Assembly (NCBI GenBank): GCA_002455915.1 | Contig: DKLU01000043.1 | Location: 1 to 5,139 of the forward strand | Direction: 5' to 3' | Length of the DNA: 5,139 nucleotides | Origin: Chryseobacterium sp. UBA6632 | Lineage (GTDB): Bacteria; Bacteroidota; Bacteroidia; Flavobacteriales; Weeksellaceae | Part shown: piece after piece, positions 1-5,139 of the stretch | Numbering within the stretch: the first letter of the stretch is position 1 | How the letters are laid out: each line of letters opens with the position of its first letter | Position numbers and translations under genes: made by a program | The notes under the pieces: model-generated | Databases searched by the model: none | What the model was told of the DNA's origin: nothing | Seen by the model: only the letters and a program-made list of their open reading frames with translations

Positions 1-169
1 TTTTTTATATAACGGGATATTATGCTTTAATTTTTTTCTGTTAAATAAATTATAGATAAAATAAGGGAGTTTATAATTTCTAAGTTGTTTAAGCATTAGT
101 TTTAGATAATCAAATAGTTCTATAAATTTACAAAATATTATTTTAATTAGAATGAGTCTAAACAATAAA
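1..169. other. AT-rich intergenic stretch with no recognisable gene
   Basis: This stretch lies downstream of the last gene of the minus-strand operon. It is very AT-rich and stop-dense in all frames I read. I see no clear hairpin followed by a T-run that would mark the end of the operon, and no RNA gene. It may hold the operon's 3' untranslated region, but nothing specific can be supported. Confidence 0.6.
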
Positions 170-1081
170 TCAAAATAATTTTCTTTTAAACAATAAGTAT
201 ACGAATTTCTTTAAAATATTCTTTTTTGAATTTTCAATAATTGCGTAGGGCTTCAGTTCGGGGCGAAAACCACGAAAGAATTCTTCAATATTTGGAAGAC
301 TTCCTCCCTCGAAATCGAATATATGGGTTTCAATATTTTCTTTAATAGCATTATCTATTAAGACAGAGGCTCCTGATAATTTCACAAAATCTTTATCATT
401 AAAAGTACCCAGAAGGGCAACCGCCTGACTATCTTTATATGTAACAATAACATTAGCAATTTTACCTTGATAATAAAATGCAGAAAAATTAAGACTATTC
501 GATTTAAAAAATTTTTCAAAAATCTTTAAAAATCCATCTTTATCTCCCTCGCTTTCAGCTCCCAAAACATTCATTTTGATAAAAGGTTTAGCTTCACTAT
601 AGCTTATTGATTTTATCTTTACTTGCTCTAAAACTGCTAGATCAAGTCTTAATTTTCTTTTTCTTTTAGGAGAATATTTTGCATATACTTTTTCGTAGAT
701 CTCAGGATAAATTAAAAAGTTATTTTTTAATACCATATCTGAGTTAAATTGGTTAGCATCATTAAAAGTAAAGATTCTAACTAAATAATTTTTATTTAAG
801 TATTCCAAGAATAATTCGTTGATCTCACGTTTATCTTCTGCAGAAAAAACACCCAGCTGCTGACATAACTTTGGATTATGGACAATTTTCACACTTCGTT
901 TCTTCACAAAAGGAACCGGCATTACTGCTTCATAATCATTATAAACCAATATTTCCCATTGCTTTCCGGAAGTAATATCCAAAAAATCTTTAGTCGCTGA
1001 ATATTTCCGCTGTTCTGAATTTTCTAAACATTCTGTATATTTTTTGAAATCAATTTCGTGGTATTTCAATCTTCTAATCAT
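170..1081 (-). CDS. Hypothetical protein resembling GNAT/FemAB-type acyltransferases
   Basis: This 303-residue protein has no signal peptide and no clear membrane span, so it is probably cytoplasmic. I do not recognise a named family member. The architecture suggests a two-lobed acyl-CoA N-acyltransferase. An N-terminal lobe contains a strand-rich stretch around residues 41-58 (QWEILVYNDYEAVMPVP). A basic patch KRKRKLRLD (139-147) sits at the lobe junction. A second lobe carries FDFEGG (255-260) followed by PNIEEFFRGF (263-272), which resembles the C-terminal fold of FemAB and BioF2-like GNAT proteins. The tail is Lys/Phe-rich. The start ATG overlaps the radC stop by four bases (ATGA), which fits translational coupling and supports this start. 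The substrate cannot be told; an amino sugar, peptide or lipid amine are all possible. The gene call is firm, but the acyltransferase assignment rests on pattern similarity only. Confidence 0.85.
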   Translation of the reverse strand: MIRRLKYHEIDFKKYTECLENSEQRKYSATKDFLDITSGKQWEILVYNDYEAVMPVPFVKKRSVKIVHNPKLCQQLGVFSAEDKREINELFLEYLNKNYLVRIFTFNDANQFNSDMVLKNNFLIYPEIYEKVYAKYSPKRKRKLRLDLAVLEQVKIKSISYSEAKPFIKMNVLGAESEGDKDGFLKIFEKFFKSNSLNFSAFYYQGKIANVIVTYKDSQAVALLGTFNDKDFVKLSGASVLIDNAIKENIETHIFDFEGGSLPNIEEFFRGFRPELKPYAIIENSKKNILKKFVYLLFKRKLF

Positions 1082-1755
1082 AATAATCCTTCGTCTGAGA
1101 AACTAAAATAGGAATTCTGTGTAATAATTAAATGGTCTAAAAGCTGGATTGTTAAAAGTTTTCCCGCTTCTTTTACTTTTTGAGTAATATCAATATCTTC
1201 CCTACTCGGTTTTAAATTTCCCGAAGGATGATTGTGAGCAATGATAATTCCTGTTGAAAAATGTTCTAATGCCGTTTTAAATAAAATCCTCACATCAACA
1301 ATAGACTGACTGATTCCGCCCTGCGTTAATTGTGCAACATGAATGATTTTATTGCTTTGATTCAGAAAAATTGCCCAAAATTCTTCCGTTCTTAGATCTG
1401 ACAAATGATTTTTCAACACCAAATAAGCGCTGTTGCTGCTTGAAACCGTAGGTTTTTCCATCACTTCCTGACTGGCTCGTCGTCTTCCGATTTCCAACGC
1501 TGTGGCAATTGAAATGGCTTTTACTTCGCCCACTCCTTTGAATTTCATTAAATCTTTTATCGAAAGTAAACTCAATTGATGCCAGTTGTTATCAACCGAT
1601 GCCAAAATTTTTCTCGCTAATTCCACCGCCGTTTCTTCCCTGTTTCCGCTTCCCATGATGATTGCCAATAACTCAGAATCAGAAAGCGAATTCTTACCTT
1701 TCAGTAAAAATTTTTCGCGGGGTCGGTCATCTTCGGCTAAGAATTTTATGGACAT
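1078..1755 (-). CDS. radC: RadC family protein (JAB/MPN+ domain, UPF0758)
   Basis: This is a 225-residue RadC protein of normal full length. Residues 1-95 form the N-terminal helical part, with a helix-hairpin-helix-like element KGVGEVKA (73-80) of the type that contacts DNA. The C-terminal MPN/JAB domain holds the zinc-site motif HNHPSG (174-179), with His174 and His176, followed by PSREDID, whose Asp187 is the likely third ligand. An acidic pair at residues 124-125 sits where the JAMM glutamate is expected. The family was named for DNA repair, but a repair role in Escherichia coli has been disputed and the biochemical activity is not settled. Members are common on both chromosomes and mobile elements. 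This copy sits in a housekeeping-looking operon, 38 bases after the transpeptidase gene and overlapping the next gene. I see no sign of transfer. Confidence 0.95.
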   Translation of the reverse strand: MSIKFLAEDDRPREKFLLKGKNSLSDSELLAIIMGSGNREETAVELARKILASVDNNWHQLSLLSIKDLMKFKGVGEVKAISIATALEIGRRRASQEVMEKPTVSSSNSAYLVLKNHLSDLRTEEFWAIFLNQSNKIIHVAQLTQGGISQSIVDVRILFKTALEHFSTGIIIAHNHPSGNLKPSREDIDITQKVKEAGKLLTIQLLDHLIITQNSYFSFSDEGLL

Positions 1756-1793
1756 ATTTTTTAAGGTAAAAGGGTTCAGGAATTAGGGTTGAA

Positions 1794-2375
1794 TTAATAA
1801 AAGGCGTATAAAAGTATCGTTTTCTTTGATTGGTCTAAATATTTAGCTGTTTCATTGAATGCATTTTTCGACAACATGGGACAGCCAAAACTTAAACAAG
1901 ACAAATCTGCAGACTCTTTATCGGGAACGCAGTAATAAGAATGAAGAACAATCGCCCGATCCATCGCATTGCTATTGGTTGCATCTAAACCTTTTAAACG
2001 ATAGGCTTTTCCGAATTTTCCATTATAACTTTCACGAATTTCATATTTCCCCAAAGAAGATTGATGAGAACCGTCTGTATTGCTGAATTGCAAAGCACTT
2101 GAGTTTCTCACTACCGAACCTTCACCATGTGCAACAACAGCTTTTTGGAGGATTTTATCATTTTTTAAATCGTAAACAAAATAACGATATTTCCCAGAAT
2201 GTGTTTTAAAATTGATGAAAACTGCTAAATTCTGATTATACTCTTTCCCTTTTAAATAATTTTTGATTTCCTGTATTTTTGATTTTGGTAAAAAATCTGA
2301 CGCAGTTGTTACCTGAGATTCGATTTTCGAACAGGAAATAAAGAAAAGAAATAAAAAAATAAAGTGTTTCATCAT
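1794..2375 (-). CDS. Lipoprotein murein L,D-transpeptidase-like protein (YkuD_2 type)
   Basis: This 193-residue protein starts with a lipoprotein signal: Lys-His, a run of Phe/Leu/Ile (residues 5-13), then a lipobox-like FISC with Cys15 as the likely lipidated residue. Mature protein would be anchored in the cell envelope facing the periplasm. The catalytic domain carries VLHSYY with His145 and SFGCP with Cys165, the His/Cys pair of the L,D-transpeptidase (YkuD) superfamily. The SLGKY element (107-111) and the overall layout match the YkuD_2 branch common in Bacteroidota. The family would cross-link or trim peptidoglycan stem peptides through a Cys thioester, but activity of YkuD_2 proteins is less established than for classical YkuD enzymes. 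Two ATGs lie in tandem at the start; using the second would shorten the protein by one residue. The gene follows lolD by 14 bases. Confidence 0.9.
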   Translation of the reverse strand: MMKHFIFLFLFFISCSKIESQVTTASDFLPKSKIQEIKNYLKGKEYNQNLAVFINFKTHSGKYRYFVYDLKNDKILQKAVVAHGEGSVVRNSSALQFSNTDGSHQSSLGKYEIRESYNGKFGKAYRLKGLDATNSNAMDRAIVLHSYYCVPDKESADLSCLSFGCPMLSKNAFNETAKYLDQSKKTILLYAFY

Positions 2376-2389
2376 TTGTTAGGAAATTT

Positions 2390-3058
2390 TTATTCGATAA
2401 TCATTCCGTCTTTCATAACTAATTTTCGGTCAGTAATTTCTGCAAGATTCGGGTTATGCGTTACAATCACAAAGGTTTGATTGTATTTATCTCTTAAATC
2501 AAAGAATAATCGATGTAAATCGTCGGCATTTTTAGAATCAAGGTTTCCGGTCGGTTCATCTGCAAAAATAATTTTCGGCGAATTGATTAAAGCTCTTGCC
2601 ACAGCTACTCTTTGCGCTTCACCACCCGATAGTTGGTTGGGTTTGTGATGGATTCTCTGCTCGATTTTTAAATCTTCGAATAAAGCATAAGCCTTCTCAA
2701 TTGCTTCTTTTTCATTAGATCCCGCAATTTTTGTTGGAAGCAAAACGTTTTCCAGCGCCGTAAATTCCGGAAGTAACTGATGAAACTGAAACACAAATCC
2801 TATATTTTCATTTCTGAATTTAGAAAGCTGTTTATCATTCATATTGATGAAAGATTTTCCGTTGATTTCTATTTCGGTATCAAATTTTTTAGAATTACTT
2901 GGTAAATCAAGCGTTCCTAAAATCTGCAACAGCGTAGATTTTCCAGCTCCCGATTCTCCGACGATAGAAACCACCTCTCCCGTTTTGATATGAATATCAA
3001 CACCTTTTAACACCTCTAAATTCCCATAAGATTTATGGATATTTCTTGCTTTAATCAT
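2390..3058 (-). CDS. lolD: ABC transporter ATP-binding protein, LolD-like
   Basis: This 222-residue protein is a single nucleotide-binding domain with every ABC motif present: Walker [10 protein letters not shown] (34-42), Q-loop Gln91, signature LSGGE (143-147), Walker B IIFADE (163-168), D-loop NLDS (172-175) and H-loop His201. The segment around the Q-loop, [16 protein letters not shown], is typical of LolD, the ATPase that powers LolCDE release of lipoproteins from the inner membrane toward the outer membrane. The related MacB and FtsE ATPases are the main alternatives. No permease (LolC/E) gene lies in the window, so the partner must be encoded elsewhere. It is the first gene of the minus-strand operon. 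A lipoprotein gene follows directly, a suggestive neighbour for a Lol component, though this may be chance. Confidence 0.93.
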   Translation of the reverse strand: MIKARNIHKSYGNLEVLKGVDIHIKTGEVVSIVGESGAGKSTLLQILGTLDLPSNSKKFDTEIEINGKSFINMNDKQLSKFRNENIGFVFQFHQLLPEFTALENVLLPTKIAGSNEKEAIEKAYALFEDLKIEQRIHHKPNQLSGGEAQRVAVARALINSPKIIFADEPTGNLDSKNADDLHRLFFDLRDKYNQTFVIVTHNPNLAEITDRKLVMKDGMIIE

Positions 3059-3062
3059 GATC

Positions 3063-3092
3063 CAAAAATAGTGAAATGATTTGAAAATTCAG
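3063..3092 (-). promoter_or_regulatory. Candidate promoter for the lolD operon, very close to the start codon
   Basis: Read on the minus strand, TATTTTTG (3063-3070) matches the Bacteroidota -7 consensus TAnnTTTG exactly. A CTG (3090-3092), one mismatch from the -33 TTG, lies 19 bases upstream, which is the usual spacing. Only four bases (GATC) separate the -7 element from the ATG, so transcription would begin at or within a few bases of the start codon. AT-rich DNA produces such matches by chance, so the call is tentative. Confidence 0.4.
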
Positions 3093-3165
3093 ATATGAAA
3101 GATGTTGAGAATTTATTTAAAATGTAAAAAATATCGGTAAATTTACTTCCACATACTTTTTAGAC

Positions 3166-3194
3166 AAAGAAAGGCAGCCAAAAGGCTACCTCTT
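3166..3194 (-). terminator. Rho-independent-like terminator downstream of the RiPP pair
   Basis: Read on the minus strand, GGTAGCC and GGCTGCC pair over seven bases with one G-U wobble, around a TTTT loop, and are followed by TTTCTTT. The opposite strand has a C-A mismatch in the stem and a C-broken T tract, so minus-strand termination is favoured, although some bidirectional activity is possible. It would stop transcripts coming from the precursor/DUF692 genes before they reach lolD. It lies about 270 bases past the DUF692 stop codon, leaving a long 3' untranslated region. Confidence 0.6.
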
Positions 3195-3305
3195 TCCCTT
3201 AGAAAATCTCAGCAATCGTGGTTATTAGTTTTTTGAAGACTTGAAATGCTTAAATTTCCCTTGTCTAATGCTGATGTAAAGGTCTACATAATTTATAGAT
3301 TAGAC

Positions 3306-3347
3306 ATCCGTAGAAATACGGATTTTAGATTCCGTAGAAATACGGAT
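3306..3347. repeat. Tandem pair of palindromes, TCCGTAGAAATACGGAT twice at 24-base period
   Basis: The first copy (3306-3323) is ATCCGTA-GAAA-TACGGAT, a perfect 7-base inverted repeat around a GAAA centre. The second (3331-3346) has the same core with a perfect 6-base stem. The 17 bases TCCGTAGAAATACGGAT are identical in both copies, starting 24 bases apart. A further half-site, TACGGAT, lies at 3464-3470 at the very end of the DUF692 gene. The pair could be operators for a dimeric regulator, or hairpins in the 3' untranslated RNA of the RiPP operon. It is not a CRISPR: only two copies, with a spacer of about 7 bases. Confidence 0.85.
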
Positions 3348-3459
3348 ACTTTTATTAAAATAAAATATAATGGAATTCTATAATTAATAAAGTAAAATAA
3401 ACTAATTGCTTGATTTCATTCAATTTAACAAAAATAATCTAGGCAAAATACCATTTAGC

Positions 3460-4551
3460 TTAATACGGATTCCATTTTTTTATAATATTTCTAGCGGTAT
3501 TAAGCATTTCTAAATCCCAATTTTCAGTATTAAAATAGGAAAAAGGATGTTTCTTTATCAGTTCCGGTTTTTCATTTTCAAACAGCATTTTAGTAAGAAG
3601 TACCTGCTCTTTATATAAGGATAGATCTTCCAAAGGTTCCGTTAATGCTAAATCAGGTTTATTCCATTTTTTTGAATTCAACTGAAAATCTGAAACATTC
3701 ATTATTTCGCGAACCTTCTTAAAATCATCAAAGAAATTTTCCTTTTCAGTCTCTGTACTTATCGTATTTCCTAATCGCTCAATAATGACATATTCTACAT
3801 TTTTACATTTCGAAAAAACATAAGGCAAAACATTAAAAAGCTCTTCAGGAATTGCGTCATCATGCGTATCTCTTCTAATCAACTTTTCTTTCCCATACAC
3901 AATTTTCTGCCAACTTCCGCCGGAAAGGTGAATTTCTTTTACGTTGTCTAAAGGGTAAGAATTGATTAAATCTTGAATATCAACATCAAAATTATGAGCC
4001 TGACAATATATATTATGCAAATCCAAAATTACAAAGCCATCAATATCTTCAATTAATTTTTCTAAAAACTCGCCTTGCTCTTTCACATCATCAATAGAAA
4101 AAGAAAAAGCTAGATTTTCTATACCTACAGGAATGTTTAAAACATTTTGCAACCTGGAAAGTCTGTCTTTTCCTATCTGCAATGTTTTTTTATGCAAAGA
4201 AAGCGGCAACGGAATTCCCTGATGAAAATTTTCCGTATTCATAAACCCAAAGTGCTCCGTAATATGATTATAATGACGCTTCTGAGTTTCTGATTTTAAC
4301 TTTTTAAGCCAATCTTCCTGTCGATCAGTCCATTTTGCATCAAATAAAGAATAATAAACGCCATGACCGATTAAACGGTTATTTTCAGAATAAAAATCAA
4401 GTAATTCGTTTAGCCATTCTGGCTCATCGGTATTATAAAGTGTATCAAAAGACCATTCCAACACATCAATTTCATTGCTTTGCAACAAGGGTAAAATAGC
4501 AGAAACAAAATCTGCCTCTGCCATCATTGCCAATCCTAAATGTGGTTTCAT
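3460..4551 (-). CDS. chrH: DUF692 multinuclear non-heme iron oxidase, ChrH-like RiPP-modifying enzyme
   Basis: This 363-residue protein belongs to the DUF692/MNIO family (MbnB, TglH, ChrH, bufferin enzymes), TIM-barrel oxidases that modify cysteines in precursor peptides using two or three iron atoms. The family ligands appear in order: His63 in GHG, His100 in TEHFGF, Glu145 in ENLAF, Asp177 and Asn180 in LDLHNIY with His186 in AHN, His208 in IHLSGG, Asp228/His230/Asp231 in RDTHDD, and Glu258 in IIERLG. The barrel appears to end near residue 285. The remaining 78 residues form an extra C-terminal segment that I do not recognise. The start lies 3 bases after the stop of a precursor gene ending in CPACGMG, the core I associate with the Chryseobacterium peptide ChrA, so a ChrH-like reaction (macrocyclisation, imidazolidinedione and S-methylation, as published for ChrH with ChrI) is the best guess. 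No ChrI-like partner gene is present here. The symbol is by similarity. Confidence 0.88.
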   Translation of the reverse strand: MKPHLGLAMMAEADFVSAILPLLQSNEIDVLEWSFDTLYNTDEPEWLNELLDFYSENNRLIGHGVYYSLFDAKWTDRQEDWLKKLKSETQKRHYNHITEHFGFMNTENFHQGIPLPLSLHKKTLQIGKDRLSRLQNVLNIPVGIENLAFSFSIDDVKEQGEFLEKLIEDIDGFVILDLHNIYCQAHNFDVDIQDLINSYPLDNVKEIHLSGGSWQKIVYGKEKLIRRDTHDDAIPEELFNVLPYVFSKCKNVEYVIIERLGNTISTETEKENFFDDFKKVREIMNVSDFQLNSKKWNKPDLALTEPLEDLSLYKEQVLLTKMLFENEKPELIKKHPFSYFNTENWDLEMLNTARNIIKKWNPY

Positions 4552-4554
4552 AAA

Positions 4555-4761
4555 TTATCCCATTCCGCAGGCAGGGCAATATCCTGAGCGATGTATTACG
4601 GTATCTTTTTTGGCGATAGGCTGTGCCGGTTGTGTTTTTGGAGTCTCAGCGGTCTTTACTTTCTTCACCACTTTTTTGCCTTTTTTCGTAATAGGTTTTG
4701 TGGTTTGTGCCGATAGGCTTACTGTAACCAAACTCGCCATTAATAATGTTGGAATTTTCAT
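4555..4761 (-). CDS. chrA: RiPP precursor peptide, ChrA-like, with signal peptide and CPACGMG core
   Basis: This is a 68-residue peptide in three parts. Residues 1-18 look like a Sec signal peptide: Lys2, a hydrophobic stretch, and a likely cut after LSA. Residues 19-60 are a low-complexity linker rich in Lys, Thr and Pro, with several KK pairs. The end is Tyr61 followed by CPACGMG (62-68), whose two cysteines are the expected targets of the DUF692 enzyme encoded 3 bases downstream. An in-frame ATG at 4798-4800 would give 81 residues, but it would bury the signal peptide behind 13 extra residues, so the ATG at 4759-4761 is preferred. No strong Shine-Dalgarno is visible, as is usual in Bacteroidota. 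The mature product would be exported, as known for bufferins, which are metal-binding DUF692 products. Assignment as ChrA rests on my memory of the chryseobasin core motif and on the neighbouring gene. Confidence 0.85.
   Translation of the reverse strand: MKIPTLLMASLVTVSLSAQTTKPITKKGKKVVKKVKTAETPKTQPAQPIAKKDTVIHRSGYCPACGMG
4558..4578 (-). other. Predicted modified core CPACGMG of the precursor peptide
   Basis: The last seven codons of the precursor gene read Cys-Pro-Ala-Cys-Gly-Met-Gly directly before the TAA stop. A CxxC followed by Gly at the extreme C-terminus of a small exported peptide next to a DUF692 enzyme is the expected modification site. In the published ChrH work, as I recall it, both cysteines of this motif take part in macrocycle, thioaminal and S-methyl formation. 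The same bases also precede the chrH start codon, so they may double as its translation initiation region (GGAATGGG). Confidence 0.75.
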
Positions 4762-4964
4762 AAATTGTTTTTCTGTGAATAATTGCAAGAAGTATTCCAA
4801 TTTTCAATTAAGTTAAAATACTAAACCGAATGAATACTATTGCTAAATATAATTCAATTTCAACATTAAAATGATACTCTTTTTGAGATTTTAAATAAAT
4901 CGTTACATTTAAAATTAAAATTTTGATAGCGTTTGCTTATTTTAGTCTGGTAAATAAAGCATAA
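4762..4964. other. Divergent intergenic region between the RiPP pair and the fucosidase gene
   Basis: These 203 AT-rich bases separate genes transcribed in opposite directions, so promoters for both should lie here. The rightward candidate is listed separately. For the leftward precursor gene the best -7-like element is TATATTTA on the minus strand (4844-4851), one mismatch from TAnnTTTG, but no TTG lies at the right distance. I see no clear inverted repeat and no copy of the TCCGTA palindrome here. Confidence 0.5.
4883..4911 (+). promoter_or_regulatory. Candidate promoter for the fucosidase gene
   Basis: TTG (4883-4885), an 18-base spacer and TACATTTA (4904-4911) resemble the Bacteroidota pattern of TTG, about 19 bases, then TAnnTTTG, with one mismatch in the -7 element. 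Transcription would start near 4916, leaving a leader of about 50 bases. The match is short and the region AT-rich, so chance cannot be excluded. Confidence 0.35.
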
Positions 4965-5139
4965 ATGAAAGGCAAAATTACAGTTAGTTTATTAGGATTA
5001 TTTTTATCATTCCAAAATATAAATGGTCAAAAAACATCGTTCGATCAACAAAAAATGGAATGGTTTCAAGATGCCAAACTGGGAATTTTTATCAATTGGG
5101 GAATTTACTCTGTGGATGGAATTTCACAATCTTGGTCGT
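4965..5139 (+). CDS. Alpha-L-fucosidase, GH29 (5' part, cut by window end)
   Basis: Only the first 58 residues are present. They begin with a Sec-type signal peptide (Lys2 and Lys4, a hydrophobic core around 5-16, likely cleavage near NG-Q at 21-22). The mature start holds WFQDAKLGIFINWGIYSV (residues 33-50), which matches the first signature of glycoside hydrolase family 29, enzymes that release L-fucose from glycans by a retaining mechanism. The protein would work in the periplasm or outside the cell. In most family members the motif reads GIFIHWG, and that His contacts the fucose; here it is Asn44. The catalytic Asp nucleophile lies well beyond the window edge and cannot be checked. The gene runs divergently from the RiPP pair, with no evident functional link. 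Confidence 0.85.
   Translation, partial: MKGKITVSLLGLFLSFQNINGQKTSFDQQKMEWFQDAKLGIFINWGIYSVDGISQSWS

Larger units (their letters stand above)
3059..3459. other. Long intergenic region with terminator and tandem palindromes, no intact gene
   Basis: The 400 bases between lolD and the DUF692 gene contain no open reading frame with a start codon and plausible length on either strand. They hold a minus-strand terminator near 3166-3194, two tandem palindromes at 3306-3347, and a lone TAnnTTTG-type element on the minus strand (3429-3436) with no good -33 partner. Between 3200 and 3300 the minus strand has three short overlapping open stretches, each preceded by a stop and lacking ATG. These could be the worn remains of a small gene, but I cannot identify one. 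Confidence 0.6.

Noticed and set aside
1078..1755. RadC as a sign of a mobile or phage-related island
   Set aside because: RadC does occur on mobile elements, but here it sits in a tight operon with LolD and an envelope lipoprotein, without integrase, transposase or antirestriction genes.
1586..1786. 66-codon open frame on the plus strand
   Set aside because: It is antisense to the 5' part of radC, which has full domain support; this is a shadow frame.
1859..2086. 75-codon open frame on the plus strand
   Set aside because: It is antisense to the catalytic part of the transpeptidase-like gene and has no recognisable features.
3306..3347. CRISPR-like repeat
   Set aside because: There are only two units with a spacer of about 7 bases, each unit is a short perfect palindrome, and no cas genes are nearby.
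3306..3347. Insertion sequence ends or a small inverted-repeat transposable element
   Set aside because: The repeats are direct copies of a palindrome 24 bases apart, with no target duplication and no body between them.
4555..4800. 81-residue version of the precursor starting at 4800
   Set aside because: The extra 13 residues would bury the signal peptide; the internal ATG at 4759-4761 gives a proper signal sequence.
4475..4816. 113-codon open frame on the plus strand across the precursor gene
   Set aside because: It runs antisense to the precursor and the start of the DUF692 gene, its product is a Cys/Val/Phe-rich mirror of the Lys-rich linker, and it resembles no family. The minus-strand genes are clearly real.

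Overview
The window looks like chromosomal DNA from a member of the Bacteroidota, most likely the Flavobacteriia and probably Chryseobacterium or a close relative. The evidence is the AT-rich composition, the near absence of Shine-Dalgarno sequences, promoter-like elements of the Bacteroidota type (TTG, then about 19 bases, then TAnnTTTG), and a precursor/DUF692-enzyme pair of the kind described from Chryseobacterium. The organism call is an inference from sequence character, not from a marker gene.

Left part (170-3058), all on the minus strand: a compact four-gene operon, read right to left. It encodes a LolD-type ABC ATPase, a lipoprotein L,D-transpeptidase-like protein (YkuD_2 type), a RadC-family JAB/MPN protein, and a 303-residue protein resembling GNAT/FemAB acyltransferases. 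The gaps are 14 and 37-38 bases, and the last pair overlaps by four bases (ATGA). A promoter-like element almost touches the lolD start codon, so the operon mRNA may be nearly leaderless. Bases 1-169 lie beyond the operon and hold no recognisable gene.

Middle (3059-3459), no intact gene: this 400-base gap holds a good hairpin-plus-T-run terminator for minus-strand transcription. It also holds two tandem copies of a near-perfect palindrome (TCCGTAGAAATACGGAT, 24 bases apart) that no gene explains.

Right part (3460-4761), minus strand: a two-gene RiPP (ribosomally made, modified peptide) locus. A 68-residue precursor with an N-terminal signal peptide, a Lys/Thr/Pro-rich linker and the C-terminal core CPACGMG is followed after 3 bases by a DUF692 multinuclear iron oxidase with its metal ligands intact. 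The pair strongly resembles the ChrA/ChrH chryseobasin pathway. No separate ChrI-type partner protein is encoded here, and the enzyme has an extra C-terminal segment of about 78 residues. This is the most interesting part of the window.

Right edge (4965-5139), plus strand: the 5' end of a secreted GH29 alpha-L-fucosidase, transcribed divergently from the RiPP pair and cut off by the window. The usual active-site His of the first GH29 motif reads as Asn.
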